43,764 bases of DNA from Kitasatospora sp. Root107. GTDB taxonomy: Bacteria; Actinomycetota; Actinomycetes; Streptomycetales; Streptomycetaceae. Of this stretch, positions 12,799 to 20,539 are shown piece after piece; within the stretch, counting starts at the first letter, position 1; each line of letters opens with the position of its first letter. The stretch is from assembly GCF_001424875.1 (NCBI RefSeq), contig NZ_LMCT01000009.1, positions 6,852 through 50,615 of the forward strand, written 5' to 3'. A program made the translations under genes and the position numbers. Below the pieces are notes generated by a model. It was not told the origin of the DNA. It did not search any database and was given only the letters and a program-made list of their open reading frames with translations.

Positions 12799-13902
12799 AT
12801 GGCCACCCTCACCGCATCCCGCACCGCCGCTTACGGCCTCGACCTCGGCCGGCTCGGCCCCAACTGGTACGCCGCCGTCATGGGCACCGCGATCGTCGGC
12901 AACGGCGCCGCCGCCCTCCCGGTCCACCTGCCCGGGCTGATCGGCTTCGGCGAGGTGGTCTGGGCGTTCTCCTTCCTGGCGCTGGCGGCCCTGGTGACCG
13001 GCCGCGCGGTGCACCTCACCCGGCACCGGGCCACCGCCCGCGAGCAGCTGCTCGACGAGCCCGCCACCGCCGTCTTCTACGGCTGTCCGCCGATGGCCCT
13101 GATCGCGGTCGGCTACGGCACCCTGGTGCTCGGCTCCCGGCTGATCGGCACCGAGGCCGCGGTCGCGATCGACCTGGTCCTGTGGACCACCGGCACCCTC
13201 TACGCCGTCCTGGTGGCCGGGGGCATCCCGTACCTGATGATCACCCGGCACCGGGTCTCCGCCCTCAAGGCCAACCCCACCTGGCTGCTCCCCGTGGTCG
13301 CCCCGATGGTCGCCGCCGCGCTCGGCCCCGCGCTGATCCCGCACCTGCCCGCCGCGCTCGGCCCCGCCATGCTGTACGGCTGCTACGCGCTGTTCGGCGC
13401 CAGCCTGCTCGGCACCCTGCTGGTGCTGCCGGTGGTCTTCGCCGGTCTGGTGCACAGCAAGCTGCCCGCCCTGGTGCTGACCCCCTCGCTCTTCCTGGTG
13501 CTCGGCCCGCTCGGCCAGTCCACCACCGCCGTCAACCAGCTGGCCGACGCCGCGAAGTCGGTGGCCCCCGCGCTGGCCGGGCCCGCCCTGGGCTTCGCGG
13601 TCCTGTACGGCGTGGCGATGACCGGCTTCGGGGTGCTCTGGCTCGGGGTGGCGATCACCGCCAACCTGCGGGCGCTGCGGGCCGAGATGCCGTTCGCGAT
13701 GACCTGGTGGGCCTTCACCTTCCCGGTCGGCACCATGGTCACCGGCACCGCAGGACTCGCCAGGCACACCGGATTCGACGGCTTCACCGGCCTGGCCGTC
13801 GCCCTGTACCTGCTGTTGGTCGCCGCCTGGGCGGTCGCCCTGGTGCGCACCCTGAGCGGCCTGCTGGACGGTCGGCTGCTCGGCCCGGTGCGCGCCGCCT
13901 GA
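12799..13902 (+). CDS. TDT-family transporter (TehA/Mae1-like)
   Basis: A 367-residue integral membrane protein with about ten hydrophobic helices. It belongs to the tellurite-resistance/dicarboxylate transporter (TDT) family, which includes C4-dicarboxylate, malate and sulfite exporters and TehA/SLAC1 channels. Supporting stretches are LGPNWYAAVMGTAIVGNGAA near the N-terminus, ILCONFIRMED by spacing of helices rather than by single residues, ALVLTPSLFLVLGPLGQSTT in the middle, and MPFAMTWWAFTFPVGTMVTG near residue 295. The ATG at 12799 has GGAGG just upstream. It is divergent from the LysR gene, which probably regulates it. The substrate cannot be told from sequence alone. Confidence 0.85.
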   Translation: MATLTASRTAAYGLDLGRLGPNWYAAVMGTAIVGNGAAALPVHLPGLIGFGEVVWAFSFLALAALVTGRAVHLTRHRATAREQLLDEPATAVFYGCPPMALIAVGYGTLVLGSRLIGTEAAVAIDLVLWTTGTLYAVLVAGGIPYLMITRHRVSALKANPTWLLPVVAPMVAAALGPALIPHLPAALGPAMLYGCYALFGASLLGTLLVLPVVFAGLVHSKLPALVLTPSLFLVLGPLGQSTTAVNQLADAAKSVAPALAGPALGFAVLYGVAMTGFGVLWLGVAITANLRALRAEMPFAMTWWAFTFPVGTMVTGTAGLARHTGFDGFTGLAVALYLLLVAAWAVALVRTLSGLLDGRLLGPVRAA

Positions 13903-14305
13903 CGGCCCGTCCGCCCGGTCCGGCTGCAGGTTCCTGCACTTGCGGGAACATGCAGTCGGACGCCTCTTGTTCACCGGCTGTCACGCTGTGAGGGTGGAAC
14001 CACGCCAAGGTCGTCCGGGCAACCGCAGCCCGCGAACAGCGACTTGCTCCGCTACGGGGGTGCCCCGGTACGTACGCGTGCCGGTGCAACGAAGTGGAGC
14101 CCCGGCCGGAGCGCCATGTGTGGTGATGGCCCCGGTCCGGAGTCGGCGAGGCGTTGCTGCTCCGCCTCGCTGGAAGCGCTCCGACCGGCGTGAGATCGAC
14201 GGGTTCCCCGGGGCTTCGGGCTCCGGGGGACGCGTCGGATCATCCCTGAGGGATCATGGGCGGGACGGACCCATGGGTGATCGACGGCAGGGAGGTGCAC
14301 CGCGC
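13903..14305. other. 403-base gap before the tandem regulator cluster
   Basis: No convincing gene seen. It presumably carries the promoter of the four-gene regulator cluster. The only structure noted is at 14237-14257: a direct repeat GGATCAT (14237-14243 and 14251-14257) whose inner part forms an inverted repeat ATCCC-TGA-GGGAT (14242-14254), about 50 bases before the first start codon. It could be an operator for the regulators themselves. Confidence 0.4.
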
Positions 14306-15265
14306 GTGGCCTCCACCGAGGAACTCCCCGACGAGAGCGCCCGCGAGCTCTACCTGGCGATCCTCTCCAGCGGTGGCCGGCTGCCGTTCGGCGCGCTCGC
14401 CGACACCGACCGCGCCGCCCTCGAGCAACTGGTCCGCTCCGGGCTGGTGCTGCCCAACGCGCTCGACCGCACCTACGTGGCCGTCAGCCCGCGCTCGGTC
14501 AGCGAACGGCTCTGCACCGAACTGCGCTCGGCCGCGACCAGACTGCTGCTCCGCGCCGAGGAACTGCCCGACGTGCTCGGCGGCCTCACCCGGGCGTACG
14601 AGTCCACCCCACGGATCGCCCTCGAACCGGCCAGGCCCACCCTGATCGACGGTCAGCAGCAGATCAGGCAGCGGATCGCCGAACTGCTCTCCGAGTGCCG
14701 CACCGAACTGCTCACCGCCCAGCCCGGATCCCGGGAGCCGGAGACTCTGGCGCTCGCCCGGCAGCAGGACCTGGCCCTGCGCCGACGCGGCATCCGGCTC
14801 CGCACCCTCTACCAGCCCAGCGCGCTGTCCGAGCCCGCCACGGTCGACTACGCCGTCGCGCTCTCCGCGCAGGGCTCCGAGCTGCGCATCCTGGACGAGC
14901 CCTTCCAACGGACGCTGATCATCGACCGCGCGGTGGCCGTGGTGCCTGCCGCGGACGACAACAGCCGGGCCGCCTTCATCTCCGACCCCACCGCGGTCGC
15001 CTTCCTGGCCGCCGTCTACCAGCGGGACTTCGGCCGGGCCGAGACCGTCGACTGGTGCCGCCTGGGCACCGAACCGCCGCTCCAGGCCGCCGCCCACCGG
15101 GTCGGCCGGATGCTCGCCGGCGGTCTGACCCAGCGGGCGGTGGCCACCCGGCTCGGGCTGAGCGAGCGGACGGTGGCCGGCCACATCGCCCGGCTGCGCG
15201 AGCAGTACCGCGCGCAGACCCTGTTCCAACTCGGCTGGCAGATGCGTGGAGGGCGACGTGACTGA
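14306..15265 (+). CDS. tandem regulator 1: LuxR-like HTH, degenerate PLD/TrmB-like sensor
   Basis: First of four tandem paralogues, 319 residues. The N-terminal 80 residues look like a TrmB-type winged helix (ESARELYLAILSSGG onward). The middle has the family signature LLTAQPGS, then LRTLYQPSA, LDEPFQRTLIIDRAVAVVPA. The C-terminal LuxR-like HTH is LTQRAVATRLGLSERTVAGH followed by IARLREQYRAQTLFQLGWQ. The middle resembles TrmB/phospholipase-D-like folds without catalytic HKD motifs, so it is a likely ligand- or protein-sensing domain. I chose the GTG at 14306 because GGAGGT lies 9 bases upstream; the frame is open further upstream without homology. It overlaps regulator 2 by 8 bases. Regulated genes and ligand are unknown. 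Confidence 0.82.
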   Translation: MASTEELPDESARELYLAILSSGGRLPFGALADTDRAALEQLVRSGLVLPNALDRTYVAVSPRSVSERLCTELRSAATRLLLRAEELPDVLGGLTRAYESTPRIALEPARPTLIDGQQQIRQRIAELLSECRTELLTAQPGSREPETLALARQQDLALRRRGIRLRTLYQPSALSEPATVDYAVALSAQGSELRILDEPFQRTLIIDRAVAVVPAADDNSRAAFISDPTAVAFLAAVYQRDFGRAETVDWCRLGTEPPLQAAAHRVGRMLAGGLTQRAVATRLGLSERTVAGHIARLREQYRAQTLFQLGWQMRGGRRD

Positions 15266-16217
15266 CGTACGGCTGCCGGACGAGGCCGAACGCGAGCTCT
15301 ACCTGGACGTACTCTGCCAGGGCGGCCGGATCACGCTGGCGATGGCCGCCGAGGCCGACCAGGACGCGCTGGCCCGGCTGTTGGCGAACGGCCTGCTGGT
15401 GAGCAGTGCGCAGGGTTTCGGCTACACCGCCGTCAACCCGCGCACCGTCGCCGCCCGGATCAGCGCCGAACTCCGCTCCACCGGCACCCGGCTGCTGGTC
15501 GAGGCCGAAGAACTGCCCAGCCTGCTCGGCGAGTTGACCAAGGTGTACGAGAGCGCCCCGCGCCGCTCGGTCCGCTCCAGCGTGGTCCAGCACGTGCACG
15601 ACGCCGCGGACATCGTCCACCGGATGCGGGAGTTGGAGGCCGGCGCCCGGGAGGAGATCCTGATCGCCCAGCCCGGCCGCCCGCTGCCACCCGCCCAGCT
15701 CGACCACGCGGTGGCCAGGGCACGCGGCTTCGCCGCTCGCGGCGGCACCGCCCGCGCCCTCTACGAACCGTCCGTCCGGACCGACCAGCCCACCGTCCGC
15801 TATGCCACCGCGATCGGCGAACTCGGCATGCGGGTACGGGTGTTGGGGGAACCCTTCAAGCGGACGATGATCTTCGACCGGACGGTCGCGGTGGTCCCCG
15901 CCGCCGCCGACCACAGCAGCGCCGCCTTCGTCGAGGACCCGGCCGTGGTGGCCTTCCTGGTCGGCGGCTTCGAGCGCGACTGGGCCCGCGCCGAACGCGT
16001 CAGATGGAGCGACGCCGACACCTGCGCCGACGAACGCCCGGTCGACGAACAGATCGGCCGCCTGCTCGCGGCCGGCCTCACCCAGCGCACCATCGCCACC
16101 CGCCTGGGTCTCAGCGAGCGCACCGTCGCCGGACACATCTCCCGGCTCCGCGACCTGCACGACGCCGAGACCCTGTTCCAGCTCGGCTGGCTGCTCCGTG
16201 GCGGCCGCGATGCCTGA
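15258..16217 (+). CDS. tandem regulator 2, same family
   Basis: 319 residues, exactly the length of regulator 1. It has the same layout: N-terminal winged helix (EAERELYLDVLCQGGRI), signature ILIAQPGRPLPPAQ, ALYEPSVRTDQPT, LGEPFKRTMIFDRTVAVVPA, and HTH LTQRTIATRLGLSERTVAGH near the C-terminus. I chose the GTG at 15258, with GGAGGG just upstream; it overlaps the stop of regulator 1 (GTGACTGA), which suggests translational coupling. An earlier in-frame GTG at 15246 is possible. The family is common in Streptomyces as single genes, but four in a row is not usual. Confidence 0.82.
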   Translation: MTDVRLPDEAERELYLDVLCQGGRITLAMAAEADQDALARLLANGLLVSSAQGFGYTAVNPRTVAARISAELRSTGTRLLVEAEELPSLLGELTKVYESAPRRSVRSSVVQHVHDAADIVHRMRELEAGAREEILIAQPGRPLPPAQLDHAVARARGFAARGGTARALYEPSVRTDQPTVRYATAIGELGMRVRVLGEPFKRTMIFDRTVAVVPAAADHSSAAFVEDPAVVAFLVGGFERDWARAERVRWSDADTCADERPVDEQIGRLLAAGLTQRTIATRLGLSERTVAGHISRLRDLHDAETLFQLGWLLRGGRDA

Positions 16218-17157
16218 CCTCCCACTGCCCGGCGAGGCCGAACGCGCGCTCTACGCCGAGGTGTTGGCGCAGGGCGGCCGGGTGCTGTTCCGTGACGTCG
16301 CCCACCAGGATGCCGCCACCGTGCTCCGGCTGCTCGAGATCGGCCTGCTGGTCCACCACACCGAGGACGCCACCCTCACCGCCGTCAACCCCCGCACCAT
16401 CGCCGAGCGCCACGCCGCCGACCTTCGCTCGGCCGGCACCCGGCTGCTGCTCCGGGCGGAGGAGATCCCGGCGTCGCTGGACGAGTTGGTCCGGGCCTAC
16501 GACGCGGCGCCGCGCAAACTGGAGCGTTCCGGCGGGGTGCTGCACATCCAGGACCTGGAGGAGATCCGCTCCCGGATGCTGCAGCTCGAAGCCGACTGCC
16601 AGGACGAGTGCCTGGCCGCGCAGCCCGGTGGCGCCCGCCCCGCCGAGCACCTGAACGGCGGGCTGGAACGGCTGCGCCGCCTGCTGGCACGGGGCACCAG
16701 GCTGCTGGTGCTCTACGAGGAGGCCGCCAGGCATGACCGGCCCACCGCCGAGTACGCGGCGACGATCACCGACTGGGGGGCCAGGCTGCGGATCCTGCAC
16801 GAGCCGTTCAGCCGGATGCTGATCTTCGACCGGGCGACGGCCGTCATCCCGGCGGCCGCCGACCACGCCACAGCCGCCATCGTGGAGGACCCGGCCGTGG
16901 TGGCCTTCCTGGTCAGCGGCTTCGAACGGGACTGGGAGCGCGCCGAACGGGTCCGCTGGCAGGCGATCGGAGACCAGGTGCACGAGCAGGTCGGCCGGAT
17001 GCTCACCCAGGGGCTGACCCAGAAGGCGATCGCGAGCCGGCTCGGGCTGAGCGAGCGGACGGTGGCCGGGCACATCGCGCGGCTGCGCGAACTCCACGAC
17101 GCCGAGACGCTGTTCCAGCTGGGCTGGCAGATGCGGGGTGCCCGTGGTGCTGAGTGA
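16210..17157 (+). CDS. tandem regulator 3, same family
   Basis: 315 residues with N-terminal EAERALYAEVLAQGGRVLFR, signature LAAQPGGARPAEHL, LYEEAARHDRPTAEYA, LHEPFSRMLIFDRATAVIPA and C-terminal HTH LTQKAIASRLGLSERTVAGH. The ATG at 16210 overlaps the regulator 2 stop by 8 bases; its ribosome site is weak (GTGGCGG), so translation probably depends on coupling. It is clearly closest to regulator 4: their N-terminal 50 residues and C-terminal HTH regions are nearly identical, while the middles differ. That pattern fits a recent duplication with the sensor part diverging. Confidence 0.82.
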   Translation: MPDLPLPGEAERALYAEVLAQGGRVLFRDVAHQDAATVLRLLEIGLLVHHTEDATLTAVNPRTIAERHAADLRSAGTRLLLRAEEIPASLDELVRAYDAAPRKLERSGGVLHIQDLEEIRSRMLQLEADCQDECLAAQPGGARPAEHLNGGLERLRRLLARGTRLLVLYEEAARHDRPTAEYAATITDWGARLRILHEPFSRMLIFDRATAVIPAAADHATAAIVEDPAVVAFLVSGFERDWERAERVRWQAIGDQVHEQVGRMLTQGLTQKAIASRLGLSERTVAGHIARLRELHDAETLFQLGWQMRGARGAE

Positions 17158-18094
17158 GGCCGAACGCGCGCTCTACGCCGAGGTGCTGGCCCAGGGCGGC
17201 CGGGTGCTGTTCCGGGAGGTGGCCGGTGAGGACGCCGCGACGGTGCTGCGCCTGTTGGAGATCGGCCTGTTGATCCACCACACCGAGGGCGCCATGCTCA
17301 CCGCGGTGAATCCCCGGACGGTGACGGAGCGGCGGGCCGTCGGTCTCCGGTCGGCGGGCCTGCACGGGCTCCGGATGGCGGACGAAGTGCCGGATCTGCT
17401 GGGCGAGTTGTCGCGCGCCTACGACGCCGCACCCCGCAAGGTCGACCTCTCCAGCGAGGTGGTCCAGGTCGCCGACATGGAGCAGATCCGCTCCCGGCTC
17501 CTCCAGATCGAGGAGGACAGCCGGGAGGAGACGCTCTCCGCCCAGCCGGGGGGTGCCAGGCCGGCCGAGTTCCTCGCCTTCTCGCTCGAACGGTCCCGCC
17601 GATTCCTGGACCAGGGCGGAGCGCTCCGCACCATCTACCAGCCCGGCGCCCGGCTGGACGGGCCGACCGTCGAGTACGCCGCCGCCCTCACCGCGTACGG
17701 CGAGCGGATCCGGGTCCTCGACGAGCCGTTCACCCGGCTGTTCGTCTTCGACCGCCGGGTCGCGGTGATCCCGGCCGCCGCCGACAACAGCAGCGCGGCC
17801 TTCGTGGAGGACCCGGCCGTGGTGACCTTCCTGGTCAACAGGTTCGAGCGGGACTGGGAGCGTGCCGAACGGGTCAGCTGGCAGGCGATCCGCCAGGTCG
17901 GCGAGCCGGTGCACGAGCAGGTCGGCCGGATGCTGGCACAGGGCCTGTCCCAGAAGAAGATCGCGAGCCGGCTCGGGCTGAGCGAGCGCACGGTGGCCGG
18001 GCACATCGCCCGGCTGCGCGAGCTGTACGACGCGGAGACGCTGTTCCAGCTGGGCTGGCAGATGCGGGGGGCGGAGGGAGGGTCGGACGGCTGA
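17138..18094 (+). CDS. tandem regulator 4, same family
   Basis: 318 residues from the GTG at 17138, with further possible GTG starts at 17144 and 17147. It overlaps regulator 3 by about 11-20 bases. N-terminus LSEAERALYAEVLAQGGRVL, signature LSAQPGGARPAEFLAF, TIYQPGARLDGPTVEYAA, LDEPFTRLFVFDRRVAVIPA, HTH LSQKKIASRLGLSERTVAGH. It is the sister of regulator 3. The gene ends convergently against the nucleoside-deoxyribosyltransferase-like gene, with a shared hairpin at 18089-18116. Target and ligand are unknown. Confidence 0.82.
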   Translation: MPVVLSEAERALYAEVLAQGGRVLFREVAGEDAATVLRLLEIGLLIHHTEGAMLTAVNPRTVTERRAVGLRSAGLHGLRMADEVPDLLGELSRAYDAAPRKVDLSSEVVQVADMEQIRSRLLQIEEDSREETLSAQPGGARPAEFLAFSLERSRRFLDQGGALRTIYQPGARLDGPTVEYAAALTAYGERIRVLDEPFTRLFVFDRRVAVIPAAADNSSAAFVEDPAVVTFLVNRFERDWERAERVSWQAIRQVGEPVHEQVGRMLAQGLSQKKIASRLGLSERTVAGHIARLRELYDAETLFQLGWQMRGAEGGSDG

Positions 18095-18116
18095 CCGCCC
18101 CACCGTCCGGTCAGCC
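18089..18116. terminator. bidirectional hairpin between convergent genes
   Basis: GGCTGACCG at 18089-18097 pairs with CGGTCAGCC at 18108-18116 (10-base loop). It overlaps both stop codons of the convergent genes. Confidence 0.6.
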
Positions 18117-18734
18117 GGTGGCGACGCCGGGGGCCCAGTAGCCGAAGCCGGAGACCGGGGGCTCCTGCCGGGGGCTCGGGAACGCCTCGGCGGGTGCGGT
18201 CCAGAAGCCCTCGCGGAGCGAGAGCGCCATGCCGGCCCAGTCCAGTGCGGTCTCCACGGTGTGCCGAAGCGCCTCCTGCGACCAGGTGTCGTCGAAGACC
18301 AGCGGCAGGACGGGGGCGACCTGCTCGATGGTGGCGATCAGCGGGTTGTGGGTGATCGCCTCGTCCACCAGCAGCACTATCGGCTTGCGCAGCGAGGAGG
18401 CCCAGCCCAGCTCCAGTGCGACGCCGGCCGAGAGCGGCGCCCCGACGTAGGCGAACACCAGGTCGGCGGTCTGCAGCGCCCGGTAGTCGGAGGGCACCCG
18501 CGGCTCCGGCGCGCGGCCGCTCACCGTCCAGGCGTCGCTGTGGTGCGCGCTGTAGACGGCGGCGCCGCTCTTCAGCAGCGTGGACCGCAGGGTGGTCAGC
18601 CTGGTCCGGCTGGCCAGCGTCACCACGCTGTCGGCCGGTCCGGTCAGCCGCATGAGCGGCGCGGCCAGGAATACCCGAGCGCGCCGACCCTCGGGGGTCT
18701 GGACGGCGCGATTGCGCAGGTAGGGCTCACTCAT
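18111..18734 (-). CDS. nucleoside 2-deoxyribosyltransferase-like protein (MilB/BlsM-type fold)
   Basis: 207 residues with the nucleoside deoxyribosyltransferase / nucleotide N-glycosidase fold. Landmarks are RARVFLAAPLM at residues 18-28, SAHHSDAW near 62-69, LQTADLVFAYVGAPLSAGVA at 87-106 and ALELGWASSLRKPIVLLVDE at 106-125. The glutamate at 108 is the expected catalytic position. Members cleave N-glycosidic bonds of nucleosides or nucleotides, for example CMP hydrolysis in MilB/BlsM. The substrate here is not predictable. The ATG at 18734 has GGAG five bases before it. It lies between the four tandem regulators and a small exported peptide; no sugar-nucleoside pathway genes are adjacent. 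Confidence 0.7.
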   Translation of the reverse strand: MSEPYLRNRAVQTPEGRRARVFLAAPLMRLTGPADSVVTLASRTRLTTLRSTLLKSGAAVYSAHHSDAWTVSGRAPEPRVPSDYRALQTADLVFAYVGAPLSAGVALELGWASSLRKPIVLLVDEAITHNPLIATIEQVAPVLPLVFDDTWSQEALRHTVETALDWAGMALSLREGFWTAPAEAFPSPRQEPPVSGFGYWAPGVATG

Positions 18735-19065
18735 GACGACTCCGGGGGACAGCCGACCGGGTAGTGGTTGGTGCCGGCAGGCGTTTGGATAGTTGCTGCT
18801 CAACTAAGGCTGTTGGCTTCCGATAGACGAAATGATTGACTGTTCATTGGCAAGATCAGGGATCCCACAGTGCCTATCGAGAGCGAACTGATCGTCCATC
18901 GACCGGCGCGGTGGCGTCCAGCTTTCTGCCCTGTCATGTGGATGACTGGCAGGGAGATGACGCACTGACACGGGCCGGGTGGATGACACCGCTCGGCGGG
19001 TGCGGCATCATGTGGACGTTAGTCCTATTAGTTCAGCTTGTGAATCTGCTGAAAGGGGTGGGTCT
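18735..19065. other. 331-base divergent intergenic region with an inverted repeat
   Basis: Contains the promoters of the minus-strand glycosidase-like gene and the plus-strand small peptide gene. The region is visibly poorer in GC than its neighbours. The inverted repeat TAGTTG (18790-18795), CTGCT, CAACTA (18801-18806) lies 56 bases upstream of the minus-strand start and could be an operator. Short open frames inside it have no family pattern and were not called. Confidence 0.45.
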
Positions 19066-19233
19066 GTGTCTCGTATGTATCGACTTGTCCGCAAGGTTGT
19101 ACTGCCGGTTGTCGCCACGGCGGCAGTGCTGGTCGGTGGCTTCTTCGCAGCGGGAGGCATGCAGGAGGGGCCTGCTGACGTGCAGACTTCGGCTGTGGTG
19201 ATGCTGTCTTCTGAAGACTTCAACTGGACCTGA
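19066..19233 (+). CDS. 55-residue exported or membrane-anchored peptide
   Basis: Not recognised as a named family. It begins SRMYRLVRK (basic), followed by a hydrophobic stretch VVLPVVATAAVLVGGFFAAG at residues 11-30. A short hydrophilic tail ends SSEDFNWT. This is the build of a signal peptide or single membrane anchor followed by a short mature peptide of about 25 residues. The GTG at 19066 has AAAGGGG seven bases upstream; the ATG at 19075 is a less well spaced alternative. Codons are less GC-rich than nearby (CGA CTT, GTT GTA). It converges with a regulator of the same family as the four tandem ones, with a strong hairpin between. A signalling or regulator-binding role is an inference. 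Confidence 0.6.
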   Translation: MSRMYRLVRKVVLPVVATAAVLVGGFFAAGGMQEGPADVQTSAVVMLSSEDFNWT

Positions 19234-19279
19234 GCGGACCGTTGGCGGGATGGGGTGGCACCCGGACGTGGGGACTGGT

Positions 19280-19306
19280 CCTCGGGGCGTGTTGAACGCC
19301 CGGAGG
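19280..19306. terminator. bidirectional terminator between peptide and regulator genes
   Basis: CCTCGGGGCGT at 19280-19290 and ACGCCCGGAGG at 19296-19306 pair over 11 positions with one G-G mismatch, around a 5-base loop. It lies between two convergent stop codons. Confidence 0.7.
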
Positions 19307-19329
19307 TGCCGGCAGTGCCATCTCCAGGG

Positions 19330-20334
19330 CTACTGAGGGTTTCCCGGGTGCTCCTGTGAAGCGCGGGCGAGGACATATCCGAGCTGAAACAGGGAGTCGA
19401 CGTTGTAGTCCTCCCGCATCTCGGCGATGTGGCGGGCCAGCGTTCTTTCACTGATTCCGAGTCGTCGCGCGATGACCCGATGATTGGTGCCGTCGAGCAG
19501 GAGATCGATGATCGTTCGCCGGAGCCGGGAAACCACCTGCTGCGGGACCGTCCGGTCGCCGTCGAAGCCAAGGGCTCGGCTCCAGTTGCGCTCGAACACC
19601 TCTTCGGCGAGATAGTTGATGACAGCCTGGTCGCTGACGAATGCGGCCAGGCTCATGTCGTCCGCCACCGGGATGACGGCGAGCCGTCGGTCGATGACCA
19701 GGAGCCGGGTGTACGGCTCGTCCAGTGTCCTGAACTGCCAGCCGGCCTCCGCCAGCGTCGCCACGTAGTCCCTGGTGGGCTGGTGGTAACGGGTGCTGGC
19801 GTGATAGATCGTCCGCATTGCGGCACCGCTGCGCAGCGTCTCCAGGTCCCGGGTGATGCTGGCGGCCAGCACCTCGGGCGGCCGTGGCCCGCCGGGCTGC
19901 ATGGCGAGGCCCTCCTCGAGCCCTGCCCCCATGGCCTGTTGGAGGCGCTGGTTAATCAGCGCTTTGCCCCGGACGTATTCGATTGTTCCGCCGGTCTGCA
20001 TCGGCGTGTGGAATTCCTCGGCGAGGTCATGCAGATCGTTGGGCAGTGATATCGCCCGGGCCAGCAGATCGAGTGCTTGGCGTTGCCAGGTGGAACTCAG
20101 ACTGGCGGACAACTGCGCCGGGTCGACGGCAACGAGGGATTTCTGGTCGTCGGTATCCGGAACCAGAAGACCGATGCCGATCAGTTCATTCAGCGCGTCA
20201 TCCCGGGTCGGGTCGGCCGCTGCGCCGACCAGCCGTCCGTTCGCCTCGAGTGCGGACAAGTAGAGGGCCTTGGCCGCGGCCGAGAGGGCGCGTGACGCAC
20301 CCGTCGGCGGACTTGGCTGCTCTCGCCCACTCAT
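19330..20334 (-). CDS. fifth regulator of the tandem family, LuxR-like HTH
   Basis: 334 residues. The same architecture as the genes at 14306-18094 but more distant. N-terminal LSAAAKALYLSALEANGRLV, signature GLAMQPGGPRPPEVLAA, RTIYHASTRYHQPTRDYVA, LDEPYTRLLVIDRRLAVIPV, and C-terminal HTH NHRVIARRLGISERTLARHI. The ATG at 20334 is preceded by AAGGAG at good spacing. The inverted repeat at 20348-20362 lies just upstream of the ribosome site and may be an autoregulatory operator. It is convergent with the 55-residue peptide gene, the most likely functional partner by position. Confidence 0.82.
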   Translation of the reverse strand: MSGREQPSPPTGASRALSAAAKALYLSALEANGRLVGAAADPTRDDALNELIGIGLLVPDTDDQKSLVAVDPAQLSASLSSTWQRQALDLLARAISLPNDLHDLAEEFHTPMQTGGTIEYVRGKALINQRLQQAMGAGLEEGLAMQPGGPRPPEVLAASITRDLETLRSGAAMRTIYHASTRYHQPTRDYVATLAEAGWQFRTLDEPYTRLLVIDRRLAVIPVADDMSLAAFVSDQAVINYLAEEVFERNWSRALGFDGDRTVPQQVVSRLRRTIIDLLLDGTNHRVIARRLGISERTLARHIAEMREDYNVDSLFQLGYVLARASQEHPGNPQ

Positions 20335-20347
20335 CCCTGGCTCCTTG

Positions 20348-20362
20348 TTGTCGATTGGACAA
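20348..20362. promoter_or_regulatory. inverted repeat at the start of the fifth regulator gene
   Basis: TTGTC at 20348-20352 and GACAA at 20358-20362 with a 5-base spacer, 14 bases upstream of the start codon. The position is suitable for repression. Confidence 0.4.
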
Positions 20363-20484
20363 GCAGTCCACACGACTCAAACTCTGCTGACCATGGATCT
20401 TAAGCTGCTGTTGGGGGATGCTACTTCGAATCCGATCGTAGAGCCGGGAGCCCGGTCCTCGCTCAGCACTCTCTCATTACAGGT

Positions 20485-20524
20485 AAGCCGCCGGCACCCC
20501 CCGGACAGGGGGAGCCGACGGCTT
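20485..20524 (-). terminator. hairpin terminator of the dnaK operon
   Basis: AAGCCG and CACCCCC on one side and GGGGG with CGGCTT on the other form an interrupted stem from 20485 to 20524 around GGACA. It lies 15 bases past the hspR stop codon. Confidence 0.65.
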
Positions 20525-20539
20525 GCCGACGGAGCGGGA

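Larger units (their letters stand above)
14306..18094 (+). repeat. tandem gene duplication, four units of about 0.95 kb
   Basis: Four diverged copies of one regulator gene lie head to tail with 8-20 base overlaps. DNA identity is most obvious between the starts of units 3 and 4 (about 16230-16290 against 17156-17216) and in the HTH-encoding ends of all four. Confidence 0.85.

Noticed and set aside
18804..18989. 61-codon minus-strand open frame upstream of the peptide gene
   Set aside because: No ribosome site, no conserved pattern, overlaps the presumed promoter region.
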